NCBI GenBank assembly: GCA_019918135.1
Contig: WBZZ01000751.1
Location: 50,001 to 114,000, forward strand
Length of the DNA: 64,000 bases
Source: Paulinella micropora
Lineage: Eukaryota; Cercozoa; Imbricatea; Euglyphida; Paulinellidae
Reading direction: 5' to 3'
Shown: positions 42,298 to 51,739 of the stretch, piece after piece
How positions within the stretch are numbered: position 1 is the first letter of the stretch
How the letters are laid out: each line of letters begins with the position of its first letter
Notes under the pieces: generated by a model
Database searches by the model: none
Seen by the model: the letters and a program-made list of their open reading frames with translations, nothing else
Told to the model about the DNA's origin: nothing
Made by a program: the position numbers and the translations under genes

Positions 42298-42780
42298 TTA
42301 CAAGGTTTCAAGAGAGACAACCCAATTGATTGATTCTTCGTCGCCATCAACTTTTTTCGTCAAGGCGGAAAGAGAAGGAAAGACGAGAATTTTCTCCTCA
42401 TCTTTCCCAAGAGAAGCCAGAAAGAATTTTTTCGAAGCCAGAAAGAATTTTTTCTTTCTTGGATTTTTCATGGTTGCATCGCGTTCAAGCCAGGCAAACA
42501 AATAATTCTCAGTTCTCTCCACTGGTCTGCGGAGGAAAAATTTTTGTTCGGCATGAAGAGAACTTATGTTTTCCCTTCCAAGCCGAGCAAAATCGCGAGG
42601 AACCCTAACTAATCGGGGGTTCTTCATCTCAGCAGGGGCATTGACTTCAACCGCATCCCAAGGCTTCCAGAAACCTACAACCACATTCATTGTCATAAAA
42701 AAGAAACAATTGAGTTAGGACTTACCCCCAGCGAGACTGACTTCACCGAGTTGGTCTGATAATTCATTCGGCTCTCCCAT
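42298..42780 (-). CDS. Small accessory gene with one 51-base intron, element B
   Basis: ATG at 42,780 opens MGEPNELSDQLGEVSLAG (42,726-42,780). GTAAGT...GTTGTAG at 42,675-42,725 has intron form, and 42,298-42,674 continues GFWKPWDAVEVNAPAEMKNP, RLVRVPRDFARLGRENISSL, EKILVFPSLSALTKKVDGDE; about 143 residues. RLVRVPRDF and FPSLSALTKKV faintly recall the FLVR and closing elements of an SH2 domain; unproven. A 19-base tandem duplication encodes KKFFLAS twice. Same position and design (acidic leader, early intron, globular part) as 21,469-21,977 of element A, but on the opposite strand. Confidence 0.5.
42675..42725 (-). other. Candidate spliceosomal intron
   Basis: Minus strand GTAAGTCC at the 5' end and GGTTGTAG at the 3' end, with a TTTCTTTTTT tract between. 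Confidence 0.55.
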
Positions 42781-43127
42781 AGTCTATCAAACACAAAAGC
42801 ATGTGTAATAGAAATTTCTTTGAATGAGAGTGGGGTTTAAACCCCTGGTTTTTAGAAAAACCATTGTTGCACTAAGTCTTTTTATTCCGAGTTGCTATCT
42901 GCACTCTCGGTTCTGAAGACTCTGTGCATATTCCTATCGTTTTCACGTTTAATATTACTATTGATGCTATTATTTACGTATTCGTTAATACCATCACTGG
43001 AGTATTTGTTAAAAGAAGAATTAAACGATAAATGTTCTTTCTCAATACCAGCGAGATTCTATTCAGGACAATAGCGGAAAGTTGGCCACGATTATCATTT
43101 TTCCACTTATAGAAATTATCGCGTTCT
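42781..43127. other. Non-coding stretch in element B
   Basis: AT-rich. A short inverted repeat (aaacccctggttt, then aaaccat) lies at 42,838-42,866. No gene supported; the frames present lack motif and conservation with element A. Confidence 0.4.
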
Positions 43128-43412
43128 TTATTTATTTTTTTCCAATTTCTTTTTTCTCAAGCGAATAAGTTTATCCTCCTCTACTTCATTATTTTCAATA
43201 GTCATTCGTTTTAACATCTCATTGATAGCATCGACTTTAATTATGTCTGTCTGTTTCTTTTCAACGAGACGAGTAATTTCTTTATCCGTTTTTAAAATTC
43301 TTTCTTCGCAAGCGATTTTATCCTTATTTAGTCTATCCTTACAAGGTCTGCGAATTTCGTATTCCTCCAACCAATCGGTTTTAGTTTTGTTTCTACTAGG
43401 AATTAAGTCCAT
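43128..43412 (-). CDS. Charged coiled-coil protein, element B, unknown
   Basis: 94 residues: MDLIPSRNKTKTDWLEEYEI, RRPCKDRLNKDKIACEERIL, KTDKEITRLVEKKQTDIIKV, EVEEDKLIRLRKKKLEKNK. A probable coiled coil. It occupies the slot between the spliced gene and the integrase, as 20,791-21,207 does at the outer side in element A, but with no visible sequence similarity. Function unknown. Confidence 0.5.
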   Translation of the reverse strand: MDLIPSRNKTKTDWLEEYEIRRPCKDRLNKDKIACEERILKTDKEITRLVEKKQTDIIKVDAINEMLKRMTIENNEVEEDKLIRLRKKKLEKNK

Positions 43413-43423
43413 TACTGCGACAA

Positions 43424-43525
43424 AAAAATGAAAAAATGTCGCAACAAAAAGCGAAATTCCGTTGCAACCTTTGCGACACTGAAACCAAAAAAATGAAAAA
43501 ATGTCGCAACAAAAAATTGAAATTT
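43424..43525. repeat. Short direct repeats, element B
   Basis: The unit gaaaaaatgtcgcaacaaaa occurs twice (near 43,431 and 43,495), separated by gcaacctttgcgacac, which contains the same gcgac/gtcgc core in the other orientation. Possible iteron-like protein-binding sites upstream of nothing obvious. Confidence 0.5.
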
Positions 43526-43751
43526 TATCGCATGGTGATATTCACTGAAATAGAATTTTCTAGAATTTGATGTAATAATTAATACTTCAAATACTTTTTT
43601 TCCTGTACCACTGGTAGGTTCTACTGGATGGAAGACTAACGGGTTGAAGGTGGTCATTGAAGTTTTAGGTTGCGGTTTCAATCCCCAAGGGTGCTCATCC
43701 ATCTCAGTGGAATCTTTTTTTTTTTTTTTTTTCGTCTGTATCATTTTTTGC

Positions 43752-44743
43752 TTATAAATCTAATATTACCTTCGCCTTTTTTTCTCTCTTTGAAGTTCTT
43801 ATGTTCTCTGGTTGAATGTCTTCTCGTTTTAGCAGTTCTTTTGTTTTTTTCTCTTTAATAACTTCTTTAGTTTGCTCTTTCATATCTTTTTCTTCATCAA
43901 TTGGTTTAACAAAATCAGTTTTTAATAAATCTCTTGGACTTACTAATTCATCGTTATTTAATATAATTTTGAAGCCAGAACGCCCCTTGACTTTGTAAAT
44001 AATTTTGCTGAAAGTCTTTCCACCTTTGGAAAAAACATTTCTTTTGTTTTCTTTTCTTACACTATCGCCAACATTAAATTCGTCTATTAAATTATCACGT
44101 GTTATCACTTGTTATTTTTGTCTCTCCCAAAAAATACATCTACCGGTTTAGCCATAATTCCTCTATGGACTTTATGATTATAAGCATCTACTAAATCTTG
44201 AATATAACTAACCCAATCAAAATTACGATTGGTTTCAAATAAAAGGTCAAGCCATCTCCTTATACTTCTTATAACTCTATCAACAACCGCAAGCGCTCTA
44301 TGGTCGCCAACTTCAACGACGTCGTGTTTAATTCCATTTTCAATAAAATATTCACGCGTTGCTCCTTTATATTCTCCCCCGATGTCAGTAGTAATTGATT
44401 TAGGTTTGTATTTGATTGATTTCAAAGCATAATAAACTTCTTTTGCTGTTTTATTTTTTAATGGAATGATTATTAAATATCTTGAATGACAATCAATCCA
44501 AACAAGCATCCAAGCATACCCCTTATTTCCTTTCTTATCTTTTATCTTACTCATATCTGCTAAGTCAAGAAAGACTTGGTCTAATGGTTTATCAACCCAT
44601 ATAGTGTTCCATACTTTTGGGTTCTTTTTCTGGTGGTGAATTTCAAGGGCTTCTTCTTCTTTTGTTTTAACTACTTCTCCCGTAGGTGTGTCTTCCGCAT
44701 TAATGATTATATGTTTATTGTCAAGTTGATTTTCCTCACTCAT
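43752..44743 (-). pseudogene. RVE integrase of element B
   Basis: Start MSEENQLDNKHIIINAEDTP. Core blocks VFLDLADMSKIKDKKGNKGY, AWMLVWIDCHSRYLIIIPLK, KSITTDIGGEYKGATREYFI and ALAVVDRVIRSIRRWLDLLF; C-terminal barrel NVGDSVRKENKRNVFSKGGK and YKVKGRSGFKIILNNDELVS, then a basic tail. About 90 percent similar in protein to the element A enzyme. The core and C-terminal parts are adjacent. Expected role is strand transfer of element ends. Degraded. Confidence 0.9.
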
Positions 44744-44751
44744 CTATATTA

Positions 44752-45265
44752 TTAGAACTTTAAAAACATCAGCGAGACATCATCATTATTTTTTTCTTTC
44801 TTAGACTGTTGTTGTCGAGCAAAAACATTAACAGATATGCTTGACTTCTTACCTTTCCCTTTCTTAGGTTTCGGTTCTTCTTCTTCCTCACTACTCTCGC
44901 TTTCGCTTTCACTCTCGGGCTCTGGTTTCTTGCTCTTTTTCTTTTCTCTCTTATTCTCCGCTTTCGCTCTTTTGATTTTCATTTTCGCCATCTTTTCGGC
45001 AATCATATCAGTGAAATCAACCTCATCTTCGCTCTCACTCTTCTCCTCTGGGCTATCATTATCGTGTTCAGTAATAATATCCTTAGCTAAGTTCTTTTTT
45101 TCAATTTGTTTTATTCGTTCCTCCATATCTTCATCTTCTTGCTTACAGTATTTCTATATTGTGCTAATACATTTTTGGCATGTTCCATCTTTCGTTCTTT
45201 CGCTTTCGCTTTTATTCCTTCCACAGCACTACCCCAATTCTTACGACTTGCTTCGGGGCTCGGCA
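44752..45265 (-). pseudogene. Highly charged acidic/basic protein, element B
   Basis: Homologue of 23,387-23,909: MPSPEASRKNWGSAVEGIKA at the start, DNDSPEEKSESEDEVDFTDM, AEKMAKMKIKRAKAENKREK, SEEEEEPKPKKGKGKKSSIS and the conserved end DVSLMFLKF. It directly follows the integrase start, without the DUF5754-like gene found in element A. Degraded. Confidence 0.6.
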
Positions 45266-45374
45266 TATTCTATACTAAGATTTTTATATTTTTAGTATTT
45301 ACAAATTAAATATTTATTTAATATATAAATTAATTCCATATAAAGATAAAGACAATAATATACATAAAGCGACC

Positions 45375-45995
45375 ATGCCAGACTATAAGCAAGGAAAGAT
45401 TTATTTATTAAGGTCTCACCAGACAGACCAGATTTACATAGGTTCAACAACTCAACCTCTACATAAAAGGTTATATAGACATAAAAAGGATTTCAAATAT
45501 AACAAAGTGTATATATCATCGTTTGAAATTTTGAAATATGAAGATGTCTAATATTATTGAATTAATTGAAGAATTTCCATGCGAGAATAAAATGGAACTT
45601 AACAGAAGAGAAGGTGAAGTAATAAGACAAACGGAATGTGTCAATAAATACATAGCAGGAAGAACACAAAAGGAATGGAGGGAAGAAAATAAAGAAGAAC
45701 TAAAAAGAAAAAATAAAGAATGGTGAGAAGAAAATAAGGAAATACTATATCAAAAAAAGAAAATTTATATTCAGAACAATGTAGATAAATTAAAACAAAG
45801 ACAAAATAACTATTTTCAAAAAATAAAGATAAAGCAAATGATAGAAATAGAATAAATTACTATAAAAACAGAGATAAAATAAAATGCGAATGTGGTGTTG
45901 AATTTCTTAAGATTAATAAAAGAGGACATGTCAAAACAAAAAATCATATGAGATATTTTGAACAATACTTTGGATTAGCAACATTAGGATTTTAA
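45375..45995 (+). pseudogene. GIY-YIG nuclease, element B
   Basis: MPDYKQGKIYLLRSHQTDQI and YIGSTTQPLHKRLYRHKKDF give the GIY-YIG core; the middle keeps CVNKYIAGRTQKEWREENKE and the end reads CECGVEFLKINKRGHVKTKN, a Cys-x-Cys/His-x4-His finger-like motif. Located between the charged protein and the fibre gene, whereas in element A the homologue sits between protease and penton. Degraded. Confidence 0.75.
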
Positions 45996-46033
45996 AATGA
46001 AATCAAAAATATTTTTTTGTTTAATATACAGAT

Positions 46034-49000
46034 ATGTCGGGTTCATCCTATAAGTCTCTCTTAGGCTTGTCAGAAATTGCTGTTGATAGTCTAAAATATA
46101 CTTAACTTAGACTTAACGAACACAAACATAGTGGGCTTAAACACAGACAGAGTGCCAGAAGATGCTGACCCCGTAAATCTTTATTACACTGACGGCCGAT
46201 TTGATACAAGGTTATCCAGCAAATCAACAACCGACATCAAAGAAGGAAAAAATTTATACTACACAGAGCAACGAGTGAGAGACAACGACGAAGTTAAAGC
46301 CTCAACTCAACACAGAAGCAATACTTCCAATCCGCACCAAACCAGTTTATATAATTTGATAGACACAAACATATTTGCACAAGCGAGCGGACAATACTTA
46401 ACTTACAACGGTGTAGAAGGTAAATGGAAGAATACTACCCTTGGTTCAATTGATACACTTTCAGATGTGGTTATAACCGCGCCTATAGCGATGAATAGTT
46501 ATCTAACATATAATTCAATAAACTGGGTAAATAAAACATTTCCGATAAATGTTGATGAATTCGGCAATATTAGTATGGGAAGGAAGAATATAACAGGAGT
46601 AAATTTGCTAAATACCAAAGATGTTGATGAATGGATATTTGAGCATAATGAAAATAATGATAAAGTTTCAGCAGGTGGAAGTATAGATAGCCACAGCGAT
46701 GCGACAGTATCAGGCTTCCCAGCAGATAACCAACTGCTTATGTATAGCACGGGGCAATGGAGAAACACCACACCACCCTTTCTTAGATTAGACGGCACTG
46801 CTAGTATGACGGGGGCACTAAATATGGGCGGTTTTGCTATTTCGATAAATGTGGATGAATTCGGTAATATTAGTATGGGAAGGAAGAATATAACAGGAGT
46901 TAATTTACTAAATACCAAAGATGTTGATCAATGGATATTTGAGCATCAAGATAATAATGATAAAGTGTCAGCGAGTGGAAGTATAGATAGCCACAGCGAT
47001 GTGACAATATCAGGCTTCCCAGCAGATAACCAACTGCTTATGTAAAGCACGGGACAATGGAGAAACACCACACCACCCTTTCTTAGATTAGACGGCACAG
47101 CCAGTATGACAAGAGGACTAAATATGAATGGTTATGCTATTTCGGGGGCTTCTACGTATAATGGAATGAATCTCGCTAATCTCGCAGTTGATGGTTCGGT
47201 GGTTAAAATAACAGGAGACCAAACCATAGGAGGAATTAAAACATTTAGCAGTATAATAAATGCTAGTGCGGGTATTGATATGAAAAGCCAAAGCATAACA
47301 AATGTTAATCTTGTTGATGGCGTGGATGTTTCAATTCTTGATACTTCGGTGGTTAAACTAACAGGAGACCAAACCATAGCAGGGAATAAAAATTTTACAT
47401 CAACTTTAGAAGTAAGTGGTTCATCCAATCCTACTACTTTTGATGGCATTGGCATAGCCTTTGATACAAAAATAGGAATGATTGCAGCACAAAAAACAGC
47501 AACAGCGACTTGGTATCCGATATAAATAACTGGTTCATATGTAGAGTTATATTCAGGTAATACTTTAATTATAACCGCAACTGGAACAACATTAAGTTTG
47601 AACAACAACAAAATTACAAACTTAGCCGACCCTTCCGCTTCAACAGATGGAGCAAATAAAAGTTATGTTGATACAAAAGACGGGCAAAATGTGAAACTAA
47701 CAGGAAACCAAACCATAGCAGGAATTAAGACATATAGCAGTGGTGTTGAAATTACTGGAAATTCAATCAATTCAACAACAAAAGGCACATTTATCGTTTT
47801 CAATTCTACAAGTAATATCGGGTCAATTGCTAGTTTGGATATGAAAACTGCAACATATTACGGAGATATATTCTTTTCACAGACATCAGGTGATTATCAA
47901 TATTTCTTATTTTCTCTAAATACTGCTACAAGTGGAACCGCAGACCAAAGAGGTTATGTATTCACGAATGTAGCATTTGATGTAAAAGGGGCGGGACTTT
48001 ATATTTCAAAGCTTTTTGATAATAAAAGTGCTTCGTCTGACATTGTCCGTTTTAACAATGCGGGGGGTATACGATTTTATGGAGCCTTAGGTATGAACTC
48101 AAACAACATAACAAATGGTGGAACAATAACAGGAACATCAATCACTTCAACCGCAGGAATAACTACAACCACATTAACGGCGACCGACAAAATAACAACA
48201 TCACTAACATCATCGATAAGCAGACCGATAATTATAGGAAACACATCAAAATCAGTGAATGGGGCGACAGGTGGTTTAGAATTATATGGAACGGCTTCAA
48301 ATATCGGAGGAGCACACTTACAAGCAATAACAACGGCGGATGCTTATCCAACATTTCAATTATTGAACTGGGCACACGACAACATAGGCTTAAGTTTTGA
48401 TGCTTATTATGACGGCGCAAACTGGAAATCAAGCCTCCTTGGCTCAAACTTTCAAATATACAAAAACTCAAACAAACTTGCTTTTAACTATAAAACAGGA
48501 ATAGCAGCAGGAAGCAATATAACATGGTCTGAGGCGATGAATATAAGCACTGCAGGATTATTAACAGCAAGTGCGGGGATCACATACACTGGCACACTAA
48601 CGTCAGTAACGAATGCCAGCGGGGCGAAAATAGGAATTCAGGGACTAACGGACGGAACAAACGCACAAGGAATATTTCTATGGGATACCATCAATACGAG
48701 TTGGGGAATTTATGCGGCATCTGGCGGAGGTGGAAACACTAGAAGTTTGGCAAATGGTTTGGCCGTTTCAGGAGATGATTTTAGTTCATATAGTTTTCGT
48801 TTTAGGGTTGCTAATGATGCTACTATGGGTTTTATATGGGAGAATTCAGGGGAGCAGTTGCTAATGTCATTGAATGGACTCAATGGGAATTTATGGACAG
48901 AAGGATTGATAATGGCTAGTGCGGGAATTACATATTCTGAGGTGCTAACTACCACAACTAATAATGGAGCGAAAATAGGAATTTCAAGGACAAACAGACG

Positions 49001-49728
49001 GGACGCTTGCGAGAGGAATATTTATGTGGGATACTGCTGATTCAGCATGGGGAATTTATATGTCTCAGTCTGGGACAAATAAATCATTAAGTGGAGGAAC
49101 AGCACCAGCAGGAGTAGGAGGAGGATTAACTTCTTATGCTATTAGATTTAGAGTGAATAATTCTTCAACGAGTGGGTTCATATGGGAGAATAGTGCAAAT
49201 ACTGTTTTAATGTCTTTGAAAGCAAGTGATGGACAATTATGGGTATTGTCTAATCCAATTCAATATTCAGACAGGAGAAAAAAAGAAGATATAAAGGACT
49301 GCTTAGGCTTAGATTTTATTAATAAGTTAAATCCAGTCTGCTATCGTATGATTGATGACAACAAGAAACAAAGAACGGGTTTGATAGCACAGGAATTAGA
49401 AATCGTATTAACAGAAATGGATATACTAGATTTTGGCGGTTTTTTTAAAGAAACAATTATGGTTCCGTGTCCAAAGCAAAGAAAAGAATGCGAATTGAAA
49501 GGTGTGAGTGTTAATCCAGAAGATGTTAAATGTGTTGATAGTGGTGATGTCGGTTATGGTATAGGTTATTCCGAGTTTATTGCCCCGTTAATTAAGGCCA
49601 CACAGGAGTTATCGGAAAAGGTAGTTAATTTAGAAAAACAAAATAATAATCTCATGCTTATTATAGAAGATCTATCTAAGCAATTAGCAGAAATCCGAGC
49701 AGTCGTTTTTTCAAATGTCAAACAATAA
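46034..49728 (+). pseudogene. Tail-fibre-like protein with C-terminal Peptidase S74 domain, element B
   Basis: Start MSGSSYKSLLGLSEIAVDSL at 46,034 after TTTTTTTGTTTAATATACAG. Same module order as element A, plus a 300-base direct duplication (46,544-46,843 and following) that repeats NVDEFGNISMGRKNITGVNL and the next 80 residues. The C-terminal end is well kept: YSDRRKKEDIKDCLGLDFIN, RTGLIAQELEIVLTEMDILD and a coiled-coil tail (VVNLEKQNNNLMLIIEDLSK). S74 domains act as trimerising, self-cleaving chaperones of fibres. Roughly 24,250-24,830 and 46,260-46,840 are almost identical between the elements. Degraded. Confidence 0.87.
46544..47143. repeat. 300-base tandem duplication inside the fibre gene of element B
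   Basis: The segment starting ataaatgttgatgaattcgg recurs 300 bases later (ataaatgtggatgaattcgg) with about 90 percent identity; 300 bases preserve the frame. Confidence 0.8.
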
Positions 49729-50071
49729 TACAACTAGACTTCACAGACCACCACCTATTATGGATATGGATGGCGAACTAACTCCAGAATTAAAATCTCG
49801 TGTTCTTGAAGTAGAACTAAAGACTAAGGAAAAAAAAGTAGAGCACGAATTGGAAGATAACTGGAATTGCTGTTGTATAAAAAACAGACCGACAGACAGC
49901 CGACTTATTAAATACTTATTTCAAATGGGTGTCATCATTGCCATTATAACCCTTTGTATCGTGAGGCTATCTGAAAAGAACTTGCCGTGCGAGGTTGCTA
50001 ATACTTATGTCGGTATTTTGACCTTACTCATAGGAATTTGCCTTCCATCACCTTCTTCAAGTAAGAAATGA
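49715..50071 (+). CDS. Small membrane protein, element B
   Basis: 118 residues, reads through whole: MSNNNTTRLHRPPPIMDMDG, ELTPELKSRVLEVELKTKEK, KVEHELEDNWNCCCIKNRPT, then hydrophobic MGVIIAIITLCIVRLSEKNL and YVGILTLLIGICLPSPSSSK. Two predicted membrane segments separated by a short loop with a Cys, and a Cys triplet before the first (possible acylation site). Overlaps the fibre stop by 14 bases, so translation may be coupled. Function unknown; homologous to 27,680-28,035. Confidence 0.7.
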   Translation: MSNNNTTRLHRPPPIMDMDGELTPELKSRVLEVELKTKEKKVEHELEDNWNCCCIKNRPTDSRLIKYLFQMGVIIAIITLCIVRLSEKNLPCEVANTYVGILTLLIGICLPSPSSSKK

Positions 50072-50083
50072 AACTCAGTTTTT

Positions 50084-50121
50084 GTGAGCGAAGCGTCACA
50101 ACACACCTTCGGTGGTTGTGT
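50084..50121. repeat. Short double palindrome, intergenic, element B
   Basis: gtgagcgaagcgtcac then acaccttcggtgg, the counterpart of 28,048-28,086 after the same gene. Confidence 0.55.
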
Positions 50122-50312
50122 GTCCTTTTTTTCAAATAGTATCACGATCTCAGGACAAAATGGAACTAGTGTATAAGCACTTAGACTTATCTTTTGATTT
50201 TGATTATTTTCTTCAAAAGTATCACGAAGCAACAAAGGAACGATTTAATTTTCTTTATGTTTCAAGTGTTGATGATGAATTACGGAAGAATTTCTCATTA
50301 AAATTTTTATAA
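50112..50312 (+). pseudogene. Packaging ATPase remnant, element B
   Basis: Only the C-terminal part is recognisable: SQDKMELVYKHLDLSFDFDY and EATKERFNFLYVSSVDDELR match the end of the element A ATPase. No Walker motifs are present in this remnant, so element B could not supply packaging itself. Confidence 0.75.
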
Positions 50313-50348
50313 AAAATATCTTAAATAATTATTTTTTTACTTATTATA

Positions 50349-50789
50349 ATGGTAGTAAAAACAACTCGTGTTGAAGTCATTCCAACAATCGGCAAACGAA
50401 CAATTAACTCAAGCACAAATATGGCTGGAGGTAAAAAGAAGACTGGACGGAAGAAGAAGCAGGGCGGTAAGGGACAGACTGGCGGTAAAATTAACTGTGT
50501 AAAGGTTGGTAAGACTGCATTGGCAGTGAATAAATTTCTTCGTGATAACAAAGTAATCTCTAGAACTGCTGGAGCCTTAAGCAGTATTGGAGTGCCTTAT
50601 GCAGGGTCTGTCCAAGCCACCGCTTCAAAACTTGGTTATGGTAAGCGAAGCAGAGAGGATGTGGTGCTCTTAAGTTTTAAAAGATATTTCAAAATCTACA
50701 CTCCAATCTCAAACTTGTTTGAGATACCCCGCTCCCGTGTGTTTTTCAAACATCCAAAACCGATTTATTTTTTTAATAAAGAAAAATAG
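50349..50789 (+). CDS. Basic Gly/Lys-rich virion-type protein, element B
   Basis: MVVKTTRVEVIPTIGKRTIN, GGKKKTGRKKKQGGKGQTGG, KVGKTALAVNKFLRDNKVIS, then SKLGYGKRSR. Homologous to 29,722-30,033; the N-terminal 25 residues differ. The last third of the frame runs into double-hairpin module B1 (50,683-50,841), so the tail is probably not ancestral. ATTATTTTTTTACTTATTAT upstream is the promoter-like box. Confidence 0.6.
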   Translation: MVVKTTRVEVIPTIGKRTINSSTNMAGGKKKTGRKKKQGGKGQTGGKINCVKVGKTALAVNKFLRDNKVISRTAGALSSIGVPYAGSVQATASKLGYGKRSREDVVLLSFKRYFKIYTPISNLFEIPRSRVFFKHPKPIYFFNKEK

Positions 50790-50841
50790 ATGTTTTAGAA
50801 TAAGCGATAATGCGAAGCATGAAGCGCAATTCTAAAATATC
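50683..50841. repeat. Double-hairpin intergenic module B1
   Basis: Hairpin 1: GATATTTCAAAA with TTTTCAAACATC (imperfect). Hairpin 2: GATGTTTTAGAAT with ATTCTAAAATATC. The first loop contains the palindrome ATCTCAAACTTGTTTGAGAT. Confidence 0.75.
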
Positions 50842-51717
50842 AAGGGCGAAAGTCCGCCCACCGCGGGTTTATAGAAATAAAAGCGGGAAGCCGTATATTA
50901 TCCAGAAGGGTAAAAAATATTATCTTAATTTTGGTAAGAAAACAAATGACTTAAGCACGCTTCAAATTGTTAAACTTTTTATGAAATACTTAAACAATAA
51001 GCCACGTGAGCGTGGCATTACTCCAAAATCAAAGAAAAAAGAAAAAAGAAGGAGGATTTAAGAAAAGTTCAAAGCCTGTCGGAGATTGAACAGAACACGA
51101 GAACAGCAATTCAAGACCACTAAGACAAACTTAAACAAGAAAAGTATGAAGGTATTGAAGCCCTAGAAAAAAAAGAAAAGTCCGCACGAGAAGAAGCAGA
51201 AGCGGAGAAGAAAAGGCAAGAAAGAAAAGACCTCGCCGATGCGAAGGAAAGAAAAGATGTGTTGGATAGAGAACATAAAAGAGAACAGGCGGAGGCGAAG
51301 GAAAGACAGGAAGAAATAGATAGGGAACGGAAGAAGGAACAGCGACTTATTCAGGAACTAAATGCAGAACGACGTCATAGACAGGGTTTATTGATGGCGC
51401 CACTCGCACCGCCTATGATACCGCCACCACCACCAGGACGACCGCCAAGGAAAACGAGAGGAGCTATTGTAAAGGATGTGGGAGAAGAGGAGAAACATAA
51501 GCAAACAAAACGGGAAAAAATAATTGATGGCATGTTTGCCGAGACTATTAGAAAGAAACGACGAAATGTACAACCTACTAATGTAAAGATTATCCAAAAA
51601 CTAAGATTTATTGGTCACGTTATCCCTGACATAAAACCATCAAGAGGTGGAAAAATAAACTATTCTGAAATGTTGAAACAATTGCGATACAAAAGTCATG
51701 TTATAACTGAATTCTAA
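50810..51717 (+). pseudogene. Basic and coiled-coil ORF region, element B
   Basis: RAKVRPPRVYRNKSGKPYII and QKGKKYYLNFGKKTNDLSTL match the element A N-terminal block. Then RKDVLDREHKREQAEAKERQ (coiled coil), APPMIPPPPPGRPPRKTRGA (Pro-rich linker) and KIIQKLRFIGHVIPDIKPSR with KINYSEMLKQLRYKSHVITE at the end. Located just before the protease. A scaffold or minor capsid role is possible. Degraded. Confidence 0.55.
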
Positions 51718-51739
51718 TCAAGCATGGGTCGTATTTGAT

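Noticed and set aside
43412-43744. Minus-strand ORF of 110 residues in element B
   Set aside because: Begins in a poly(A) run and ends in the gtcgc direct repeats; no counterpart in A and no domain.
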